The notes beneath the pieces were generated by a model. It was given only the letters and a program-made list of their open reading frames with translations. It searched no databases and had not been told where the DNA came from. Shown here piece by piece: positions 20,058 to 27,309 of a DNA stretch of 35,011 nucleotides (position 1 is the first letter of the stretch; the number at the start of each line of letters is the position of its first letter). The stretch is from Lysobacterales bacterium (lineage in GTDB: Bacteria > Pseudomonadota > Gammaproteobacteria > Xanthomonadales > SZUA-5), in assembly GCA_022844135.1 (NCBI GenBank), contig JALHMG010000050.1, positions 1 through 35,011 on the forward strand. Reading direction: 5' to 3'. The position numbers and the translations under genes are program-made.

Positions 20058-20085
20058 AACCGACAACCAAGAACCAACAATCGAC
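20058..20085 (+). repeat. Inverted heptamer array between ruvX and yqgE
   Basis: AACCGAC, AACCAAG, AACCAAC and AATCGAC stand in phase. This array points opposite to the one at 19819-19879, so the two make an inverted pair around about 180 bp. A degenerate REP word CTGGTACATACGACCCGC sits at 20031-20048. The block separates ruvX from yqgE, which are normally adjacent. Confidence 0.6.
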
Positions 20086-20094
20086 GACCTGCCA

Positions 20095-20658
20095 CTAAGC
20101 GTGCCCCGCATACCCGCTGACGCGATGGATATCGATGCCCGTCAGTCGTGCCGCCGCGGCCCATCGGGCTTCGATCGGCGTATCGAACAGAATCGAATTG
20201 CTCGCCGGTACGGTCAACCAGGCGTTTTCCTTCATTTCGTTTTCCAGCTGCCCCGCACCCCATCCCGCATAGCCCAGCGCCACCATCACCCGTTGCGGGC
20301 CGCGGCCTTCGGCCATGGCCGCGAGCACGTCGCGCGAGGTTGTCACGCACAGTGCGTCGCTGACGCGAAACGTCGATTCCCAACGGCCGAAGGGTTCGTG
20401 CAGCACAAAGCCGCGGTCCGTCTGGACCGGTCCGCCGGCATGCACCGGCAGGTCGACGAGACCCGGCTGATGCGATTCGATCTGCATTTGCGCCAGCACC
20501 TCGCCGAGCTTGAACTGGCTCAGGCGATTGACGACGATGCCCAGCGCGCCGTCGGCATTGTGCTGGCACAAGAAGGTGACGCCGCGAGAAAAGTTGGGGT
20601 CGGCCATGCCGGGCATGGCGATCAAGAACTGGTTGGCAAGAGAGTTAGTGGTTTCCAT
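20095..20658 (-). CDS. yqgE: YqgE/AlgH family protein
   Basis: UPF0301 protein of 187 residues with unknown biochemical function, usually next to ruvX. The start MSxLANQFLIAMPGM-type N-terminus is seen here as LANQFLIAMPGMADPNF (7-23). HADGALGIVVNRL-like, VHAGGPVQTDRGFVLH and LGYAGWGAGQLENE segments are family signatures. The start at 20658 was chosen because the frame upstream (to 21042) runs through the divergent intergenic region. GGAG lies 13 bases upstream. It is the first gene of the minus-strand block with ruvX and pyrRBC'. In Pseudomonas AlgH was once proposed as an alginate regulator; that does not establish a function here. Confidence 0.93.
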   Translation of the reverse strand: METTNSLANQFLIAMPGMADPNFSRGVTFLCQHNADGALGIVVNRLSQFKLGEVLAQMQIESHQPGLVDLPVHAGGPVQTDRGFVLHEPFGRWESTFRVSDALCVTTSRDVLAAMAEGRGPQRVMVALGYAGWGAGQLENEMKENAWLTVPASNSILFDTPIEARWAAAARLTGIDIHRVSGYAGHA

Positions 20659-20830
20659 GGATTCGAGTCTACTCCGAAGGATGGTGAAGTCGTGTCGAAG
20701 ACCCAGAAAGTCAAGGCTATCCGACCAGCGGCGGTGTAAAGCGGCGCAACGGCAAGCCGTGTTGGCGGTCACAAACGAGAATGCGCATCCAGGGGATACT
20801 CTCAATACCTGATAGTTCGGCGGGGGCCTT

Positions 20831-22597
20831 ATGACACTACAGATCCGGCGCGCATGCTCGGCGATCGCGCTCATGGGCGCATTGCTCATCGCATCGCCTG
20901 CCTTCTCGCAAACAGAAACCTTGTTCCGCGCGAATTTCGAAGACGTGACCGACGCGCCGGCGTCGGATGCGGAAGCGGCGCGATTTTTGACCCAGGCTAC
21001 CTTCGGCCCGACGCGCGCCGAAATTGCACGTTTGCGCGCCATCGGCTACGGGCAGTGGCTCGATCAGCAGTTTTCGATGCCGCCTACGCTGACGCGTCCG
21101 TGGCTCGATCAGTTGGTGCTCGATCCGGCCTTCTCGCTGAATTCCGGGCATCGCGTCGACCGCTTCTACTGGCAGGCGTCTTTTGCACCAGACCAATTGC
21201 GCCAGCGTATGGCGTTTGCGCTCAGCCAGATCCTGGTGGTGGCCGACACCGGCGGTATCGATACTCGCGTTGTCGCTGAGTATGCCGACTTGCTGACGCG
21301 CAGCGCTTTCGGCAATTACCGCACGCTGCTGGGGGATGTGACCTTCAGCTCGGCAATGGCCCAATGGCTCACCTATGTGCGCAATCGCGCGGCTTACCAA
21401 ACCGGCACGCCGCCGACTACGATCCTGCCCGACGAGAACTACGCCCGCGAGGTGATGCAGTTGTTCTCCTTCGGCTTGATCCAACGCAACATGGACTTCT
21501 CGCCGGTCCTGTCTGGCGGCAATCCGGTTCCGACCTATAACAACGACATCATCGCGCAGTTGGCGCGGGTGTTTACCGGCTTGAGCTACGGGCGCACGAA
21601 CTTCACCAATACCAGCTTCGGCAACAACACCAATGTCGATTTGATGTTGCCGATGGTGTGTTTCCCGATGAATTCGAACAACACCAACTACAACGCCACC
21701 GGCCGCACCTATCACGACTTCGCCAGCAAGGCGATTTTCAACGGCATCACGTTGCCTGCCGTCGCCGATTCCGAAGCTGGCTGCATGAGCGACATCAACG
21801 CCGCTTTAAATGCAATCGCCAATCACAGCTCGGTGCCGCCGTTCTATGCGCGACAGTTGATCCAACGCTTCACCACGTCCAACCCGTCGCCCGCTTACAT
21901 CCAGCGTGTGGCCAACGTGTTCGTCAATAACGGTCAGGGCGTGCGCGGCGACTTGCGTGCCGTCTTGCGCGCGGTGTTGATGGATGCGGAAGCCCGCGGC
22001 ACGCCGAGCGCGAACTTTGGCAAGCTGCGCGAGCCGGTGCTGCGGATGACGTCCTTGTGGCGCGCGTTGGACGTGGTTCAGGGTCAGCCCGAAACCGGCA
22101 GCAACATCGGCAACATCAGCTCGACGATCGGTTTCTCTGGCGACTTTGGGCAACGGCCGTATGGTTCGCCGTCGGTGTTCAACTTCTATGAACCGGACTA
22201 CCAACAGCCGGGCCCGATCCAGACGCAGAACTTGTACTCGCCCGAGTTCCAGATTCTCAACGAGTCCTCGGTGTCGCGGATGAACAATCTGTTGCGCAGC
22301 CGGGCAGTCGATTGGTACGTCGGCGCGTCTGGTATGCAGGCCACGTGGCCGCTGGTGTCGTTCGCTCCGTACTTGCAGATCATGCAGCAGCCGGGCAATG
22401 CAACCACTTACGGTCAGCTGATCGATGAGTTGAACATCCGCCTGATGTACGGCTCGATGAGCACCGCGATGCGCACGACTTTAGTCAACATGCTCACTGC
22501 GCAAACCGCGCCGACGACCGACGCTAATCGCATCGATCGCATCCGTCAGGTCCTGCGCGTAATCATCTTCTCCCCCGAATTCGCGGTTCAGAAGTAA
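20831..22597 (+). CDS. DUF1800 family secreted protein
   Basis: Exported protein of 588 residues with a signal peptide (1-26, cleavage after AFS). Just after it stands LFRANFED (31-38), related to the FANGFE tails found elsewhere in the window. Then the DUF1800 domain begins at AARFLTQATFGPTRAEI. Later typical segments are LPDENYAREVMQLFSFGL and PPFYARQLIQRFTTSNPSPAYI. The biochemical function of DUF1800 is unknown. The start is supported by GGGGG about six bases upstream. The next gene is DUF1501, 12 bp downstream. The two families are often paired, suggesting a common complex or pathway outside the cytoplasm. Confidence 0.9.
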   Translation: MTLQIRRACSAIALMGALLIASPAFSQTETLFRANFEDVTDAPASDAEAARFLTQATFGPTRAEIARLRAIGYGQWLDQQFSMPPTLTRPWLDQLVLDPAFSLNSGHRVDRFYWQASFAPDQLRQRMAFALSQILVVADTGGIDTRVVAEYADLLTRSAFGNYRTLLGDVTFSSAMAQWLTYVRNRAAYQTGTPPTTILPDENYAREVMQLFSFGLIQRNMDFSPVLSGGNPVPTYNNDIIAQLARVFTGLSYGRTNFTNTSFGNNTNVDLMLPMVCFPMNSNNTNYNATGRTYHDFASKAIFNGITLPAVADSEAGCMSDINAALNAIANHSSVPPFYARQLIQRFTTSNPSPAYIQRVANVFVNNGQGVRGDLRAVLRAVLMDAEARGTPSANFGKLREPVLRMTSLWRALDVVQGQPETGSNIGNISSTIGFSGDFGQRPYGSPSVFNFYEPDYQQPGPIQTQNLYSPEFQILNESSVSRMNNLLRSRAVDWYVGASGMQATWPLVSFAPYLQIMQQPGNATTYGQLIDELNIRLMYGSMSTAMRTTLVNMLTAQTAPTTDANRIDRIRQVLRVIIFSPEFAVQK

Positions 22598-22609
22598 GGA
22601 GCACCAGCC

Positions 22610-24238
22610 ATGTCACGTCAACAACGCGAAGCTCGCCGCGAGTTCTTGAAGAAGTTCGCCGCTCTCACCGCCTGCGGTTCGGCGATGTCGATGATTCCGC
22701 AACTGAAATTGATGCAGTCGGCGCTGGCACAATCGTCGCCGGAAGGCGATGCCGGATATCGCGCATTGGTCTGCGTATTCCTGGGCGGCGGCAACGATGC
22801 CTTCAACTGGCTGATTCCGCGCGATAACACGCGCTATGCGGTCTATCAGGCGTCGCGCGGCACGGGCACCGGCGGTCTGGCGATCGATCAGGCATCGTTG
22901 CTGCCGATCAATCTCACCGGCCCCGGCGGCGCCGCACTACCGGGCGGTCATCAGTACGGATTGCATCCGGCGTGCGCCGATTGGACGGCGGTGGATCGCA
23001 ACGGCGTTCAGACGGCCATGCCAGGTCTGGCCTCGCTGACCAATCAAGGCAAAGTTGCGTGGCTCTCGAACATCGGCAGTCTCGTGGTGCCGTTGACCAA
23101 AGCTAATTTCAACAATCCCGCGCTGCCCAAGCCCCCGCAGTTGTACTCGCACAACGATCAGACCAACCTGTGGTTCCAGGGCCGCGAAACCGCCAACTAT
23201 CGCTACGGCTGGGGCGGTCAGGTCGCCGATTTGCTGTTCGGCCTCAACTCACCGATTCCGGGCAGCAATCCCGTGACCACATTGCCCATGAACATCTCGT
23301 TCGCGGGCAGCAATCGCTTCCAGATTGGCGATCAGGTGGTGCCATATCAGATGTCCGGTTGCGGCAATCCCAACGGCGGCAACCCAGTGGCCGGCGAGAT
23401 TGTCGGGCAGAACTTCGCTAACTGCTCAGGAAGCAGTGCGCTGAGCGGGTTCCGCGCCTGCGGAACGGCGGGCCTGAATGCGTCGGAAGCGGCGCTATGC
23501 GATCTGCTCGATAACAACACATCCAACTTGATGCAAAACGAGCACGCCTCGGTTATGGCGCGTTCGATGGGGTTGGCTGGCAATCTGACAACGTTGCTGA
23601 CCGGCACGGTCAACAATCTTTCCCTGTTGAACACGCCATTCAGAGCGCTGGCGGACGATCAGGCGGTTGCCGGCTACAACCTTGCAGCCGATGGTGGCAA
23701 CTCGCTCGCCGAGCAATTGGCGATGGTTGCGCGCTTGATCAATATGCGCACGCAGCTCGGCCAGACGCGGAATATCTTCTTCGTGTCGCTCGGCGGCTTT
23801 GATACGCACGCCGCGCAAATGCCAGACACAGGCCAGCCGCGCTTGTTGCGCCGCATTTCGCGTGCGCTCGGTTCGTTCTATCGCGCACTCGTGGAAATGG
23901 GCGTAGAGAACAGCGTTACCACCTTCACGATGAGCGAGTTCGCGCGCACGTTGAACAGCAACGGCGATGGTTCCGATCACGGTTGGGGTGGTATCCAGCT
24001 GGTCATGGGCGGCGCCGTCAACGGCGGCAGCGCGGCGAGCGGTCGCCTGTATGGGACTTGGCCGGATATGACCTTGAATGGCGCCGATAGCTTCAGTCGA
24101 GGTCAGATGATCCCAACCACCGCGATGGATCAAATGGCGTCGACGCTGTCGTCGTGGATGGGTTTGACCCCGACGCAGATCAACACCATTTTCCCGAACG
24201 TCGATAACTTCCCTACGGCGAATCTGGGGTTCATGTAG
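22610..24238 (+). CDS. DUF1501 family protein with Tat-type signal
   Basis: Protein of 542 residues in the DUF1501 (alkaline-phosphatase/sulfatase-like fold) family. The N-terminus has RREFLKKFAAL (9-19), a twin-arginine signal, followed by a hydrophobic stretch and a cleavage site near MQSALAQ, so it is probably exported folded, perhaps with a metal. The domain starts LVCVFLGGGNDAFNWLIP. Later segments include FVSLGGFDTHAAQ, the TMSEFARTLNSNG segment and SDHGWGG, characteristic of the family and rich in possible metal ligands (Asp, His). AGGAG lies upstream of the ATG. It forms a two-gene operon with DUF1800. The substrate is unknown. Confidence 0.92.
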   Translation: MSRQQREARREFLKKFAALTACGSAMSMIPQLKLMQSALAQSSPEGDAGYRALVCVFLGGGNDAFNWLIPRDNTRYAVYQASRGTGTGGLAIDQASLLPINLTGPGGAALPGGHQYGLHPACADWTAVDRNGVQTAMPGLASLTNQGKVAWLSNIGSLVVPLTKANFNNPALPKPPQLYSHNDQTNLWFQGRETANYRYGWGGQVADLLFGLNSPIPGSNPVTTLPMNISFAGSNRFQIGDQVVPYQMSGCGNPNGGNPVAGEIVGQNFANCSGSSALSGFRACGTAGLNASEAALCDLLDNNTSNLMQNEHASVMARSMGLAGNLTTLLTGTVNNLSLLNTPFRALADDQAVAGYNLAADGGNSLAEQLAMVARLINMRTQLGQTRNIFFVSLGGFDTHAAQMPDTGQPRLLRRISRALGSFYRALVEMGVENSVTTFTMSEFARTLNSNGDGSDHGWGGIQLVMGGAVNGGSAASGRLYGTWPDMTLNGADSFSRGQMIPTTAMDQMASTLSSWMGLTPTQINTIFPNVDNFPTANLGFM

Positions 24239-24249
24239 GCCAGAACAGC

Positions 24250-24572
24250 GCCGAGCTGCGCTCGGCATGCATGGGCTCGTGAGCCGAAGCGAAGAGCGCC
24301 GAGTGAAACTCGGCGTTCCGTTAAGTGCCGCAGCGTGGCGGATACCAGTGGCGTTGTGATGCACAGAGCCTTGCAGCCTCAACGGAACGCCGAGCTGCGC
24401 TCGGCATGCTTCGATTCATGAGCCGAAACGGAGAGCGCCGAGTGAAACTTGGCGTTCCGTTAAGCGCCGTTGCGTGTCGGGTTGCAGTGGCGTTGTGATG
24501 CGCAGAGCCTCGCAGCCTCAACGGAACGCCGAGCTGCGCTCGGCCCGCATGGGCTCATGAGCCGAAGCGAAG
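24250..24572. repeat. 139-bp tandem repeat, 2.3 copies
   Basis: Units begin at 24250, 24389 and 24528, exactly 139 bp apart; the third is cut at about 24572. Each starts with the hairpin GCCGAG-CTGCG-CTCGGC. In the first unit CGCCGAGTGAAACTCGGCG (from 24297) follows as a second hairpin; the second unit has one change in it. The end of each complete unit reads CCTCAACGGAACGCC. The block fills the 337-bp gap between the convergent DUF1501 gene and the gene at 24576-25259. No gene is seen in it. Confidence 0.92.
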
Positions 24573-24575
24573 CAC

Positions 24576-25259
24576 TCACTCCATCAACATCTGTTTTTGC
24601 AGCGGCGACAGCTCGGGCTCAGGCTCGGCCGGTCGCTCGTCGAGCGTGAGCGCGGAGGTGTCGATCACGGCAGGCTTTGCGCGGGGCGTAGGGTCGATGG
24701 GGCCGGTGTCGGTGGCGAGACTGATGCCGCTCAAGTCGAACTGTCGAGCGACCGGCTTGTTCTGATCGCCCAGCAGCGAACCCGGTGCGGCGAGTGTGAT
24801 CGCTGAGGTGTCGATTTCGCGCACCACGCGTTCTTTCGGCGGCAATATCGGCGCACCCACCGGCGCCAGCGATAACGCATCGACCGTTTGCGCAGCCGTC
24901 GCCGCGCCCGACACAGCGGGTGCGGCCACGGGTGGTGATGGCGCGGCAACCGGCGTCGGCGTCGATGCGATTGCAGCAGGCGTGGCAGTTGTGCCGGCGT
25001 GCGCCGACGGCGCGGTCGCCTCCGGTGCATCGCCCATCACCGCCACCATGATCCCGGCGCCGCGCAACACTTCCTGGTAGCGCGTTGCGGCCTCTTTGTT
25101 GAGTCCCGATTTGAGCACCGTTTTCGGCGCATCGAGAATGCCATCGATGCGCGAAGCATCGGTGCGGAACAGCCTGGCGAGGTTGTCGCGCACGGTTGCG
25201 CGATCGAAGCCGCTCAAGATCTTGCCGCGAAACACTATTTGGTAAGTTGCCTCGCCCAT
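24576..25259 (-). CDS. Hypothetical protein with N-terminal FRGKI-type domain
   Basis: A 227-residue cytoplasmic protein without a signal peptide. Residues 1-75 form a compact domain (YQIVFRGKILSGFD, VRDNLARLFRTD, KTVLKSGLNKEAATRYQEVLRGAG). I have seen similar segments at the N-terminus of xanthomonad-type membrane proteins, but no function is known to me. Residues about 80-150 are a low-complexity Ala/Pro/Thr linker. The C-terminal part repeats DTSAITLA, DLSGISLA and DTSALTLD, three related short motifs, and ends SPLQKQMLME. The start MGEATYQIVF at 25259 was chosen because the upstream frame has no family likeness. It is divergent from pgk. Confidence 0.78.
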   Translation of the reverse strand: MGEATYQIVFRGKILSGFDRATVRDNLARLFRTDASRIDGILDAPKTVLKSGLNKEAATRYQEVLRGAGIMVAVMGDAPEATAPSAHAGTTATPAAIASTPTPVAAPSPPVAAPAVSGAATAAQTVDALSLAPVGAPILPPKERVVREIDTSAITLAAPGSLLGDQNKPVARQFDLSGISLATDTGPIDPTPRAKPAVIDTSALTLDERPAEPEPELSPLQKQMLME

Positions 25260-25375
25260 CGCTTCGCCCAATCTTGATGTACAGCGAAAGAGTATCCCGC
25301 AGCCGCGCGCGGTGGTGAAGTCCGACGTGCGCAAGCCCGTATATTTGTCCCAATTTCTTTGGCTGGAGGATTCCC

Positions 25376-26548
25376 ATGAGTTTTTTGCGCATGCAGGATG
25401 TGGCGCTTAGCGATCAACGCGTCTTGATTCGCGAGGATCTGAACGTGCCGATCAAGGACGGCACGATCACCAGCGACACACGCCTGGAGGCCGCGTGGCC
25501 AACCATTGCCGCTGCCGCAGCTGCCGGCGCACGCGTCATGGTGACCTCGCACCTGGGTCGTCCAAAAGAAGGCGTGTTCGATGCGAGCGCGTCGCTGGCG
25601 CCCGTCGCCGCGTGGCTCAGCGCCAAAGCTGGCCGTGAGGTGCGATTGGTGCGCGACTGGCTGGGTGGCGTCGAGGTTGCGCCAGGCGAGATCGTGCTGC
25701 TGGAAAACGTACGCTTCAACGTCGGCGAAGAGAAAGACGATCCGGCGTTGTCTCAGACAATGGCCGCGCTGTGCGATGTGTTCGTGATGGATGCGTTCGG
25801 CACTGCGCATCGTGCCCAGGCCTCCACGCACGGCGTCATCCGATACGCGAAAATCGCTTGCGCCGGGCCGCTGCTTGCGGCAGAGCTGGATGCGCTGGGT
25901 CGGGCGCTGGAGACGCCGGCACGGCCGCTGCTGGCGATCGTCGCGGGTTCGAAGGTGTCCACCAAACTGGAACTTCTGGGCAATCTCGTCGAGCGTGTCG
26001 ATCAGTTGATCGTCGGTGGCGGCATTGCCAATACCTTCATCGCTGCGGCGGGGTATGCCGTGGGTAAGTCGCTGCATGAGCCGGACTTGCTCGATCAAGC
26101 GCGCGCCATCGTCGCCAAGGCGGCTGCGCGCGGCGCATCGATACCACTGCCGCTGGATGTGGTCGCCGCCAAAGCGTTTGCAGCCGATGCGCCACATCGC
26201 ATCTGCGCAATCGACGCGGTCGCGGGAGACGAGTTGATTCTGGATATTGGACCGGCCACCGCCGCACACTACGCAAACCTGATCGCTCGCGCCGGCACCG
26301 TGGTGTGGAATGGACCGGTGGGCGTGTTCGAAATGGATGCCTTCGGCGCTGGCACCCAGGCGCTGGCGCATGCCATTGCAGCGTCCGCCGCCTTCTCCAT
26401 CGCCGGCGGCGGCGATACGCTGGCGGCTATCGAGAAGTACGGCGTATCCGAGAAGATCAGCTACATTTCCACCGGCGGCGGGGCGTTCCTGGAGTTCCTC
26501 GAAGGCAAGGAATTGCCGGCCGTGGCCGCGTTAAGAGCGCGCGCATGA
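25376..26548 (+). CDS. pgk: Phosphoglycerate kinase
   Basis: Glycolytic enzyme transferring phosphate between 1,3-bisphosphoglycerate and ADP. The 390 residues show the substrate-binding segments [27 protein letters not shown] and [12 protein letters not shown], then the nucleotide-binding [19 protein letters not shown] and GGGDTLAA. All expected motifs are present. GGAGG stands nine bases before the ATG. It stands alone, without gap, pyk or fba neighbours. Its stop overlaps the start of the next gene (ATGA), so the oxygenase that follows is probably translationally coupled. Confidence 0.98.
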   Translation: MSFLRMQDVALSDQRVLIREDLNVPIKDGTITSDTRLEAAWPTIAAAAAAGARVMVTSHLGRPKEGVFDASASLAPVAAWLSAKAGREVRLVRDWLGGVEVAPGEIVLLENVRFNVGEEKDDPALSQTMAALCDVFVMDAFGTAHRAQASTHGVIRYAKIACAGPLLAAELDALGRALETPARPLLAIVAGSKVSTKLELLGNLVERVDQLIVGGGIANTFIAAAGYAVGKSLHEPDLLDQARAIVAKAAARGASIPLPLDVVAAKAFAADAPHRICAIDAVAGDELILDIGPATAAHYANLIARAGTVVWNGPVGVFEMDAFGAGTQALAHAIAASAAFSIAGGGDTLAAIEKYGVSEKISYISTGGGAFLEFLEGKELPAVAALRARA

Positions 26549-27231
26549 CGGGATTTCGTATTGCGCCAGCGTTCGCGGTTCCATTTGTCGAGGCGTACTT
26601 GCCGAATGCGACCGCGCTGAACCGCGAGCTGACGCAGTTATTCCTGGCGCTCGAACGTTTCGGCGCAGCGTTCGCCAACCCGCAGCCGCTGGTGCAGCGC
26701 AACGGTCTTTACGAGAGCAATTTCGAACTGTTCGACTGGCCAGAACCGGCCGTAAGCGCGCTGCGCGATTGGTGCTGGCAGCAGATGTACCGGGCGATCG
26801 GCGAGTTGAACGGTTACACGCTGGCGCAGTTGCGCGATTTGCATGTAGCTGCGGAATCGTGGTTTCACATCACCCGCAGTGGCGGCTATTTCGCGCTGCA
26901 CAATCACCCCATGGCCAGTTGGTCTGGCGTCTACTGCGTCGCCGACGGCGAACCTGATCCCAGGGTCAATGACAACGGATTGCTGACCTTCGTCAACCCG
27001 CAACAAACCGCAACCATGTACATCGACATGGCGATCGCCCGCATGAGCACGCCTTATGCATTTGCGCCCTTGCAACTGCGCCTCGTGCCGGGGCAACTGG
27101 TGTTGTTTCCTTCCTGGGTGCTCCACGAAGTTCGCCCATTCTTCGGCCGCAGCGAGCGCATCACTGTCGCTTTCAACGCGCGCTTCAAAATGGTCGGTGT
27201 GGACAGAGAGCGGGTGCCGATTTATTGGTAA
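26545..27231 (+). CDS. Putative 2-oxoglutarate/Fe(II)-dependent oxygenase
   Basis: Protein of 228 residues resembling the small 2OG-Fe(II) oxygenase family (2OG-FeII_Oxy_5 type). Candidate iron ligands lie in [20 protein letters not shown] (about 113-132) and [12 protein letters not shown] (about 188-199); a following RITVAFN holds the arginine expected to bind 2-oxoglutarate. The core is a double-stranded beta-helix by inference. The substrate is unknown. It overlaps pgk by 4 bp, and the start is set by that overlap; upstream in-frame starts lie inside pgk. The coupling may mean that it modifies a metabolite or protein related to glycolysis, which is speculation. Confidence 0.85.
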   Translation: MTGFRIAPAFAVPFVEAYLPNATALNRELTQLFLALERFGAAFANPQPLVQRNGLYESNFELFDWPEPAVSALRDWCWQQMYRAIGELNGYTLAQLRDLHVAAESWFHITRSGGYFALHNHPMASWSGVYCVADGEPDPRVNDNGLLTFVNPQQTATMYIDMAIARMSTPYAFAPLQLRLVPGQLVLFPSWVLHEVRPFFGRSERITVAFNARFKMVGVDRERVPIYW

Positions 27232-27309
27232 TGGAGGATTCGTTTCGAGTCACGAAGGCGCAACACGCATGGCCTAGAACGGCGCGCTTCGATCCCTGAG
27301 TAGTGCGCT

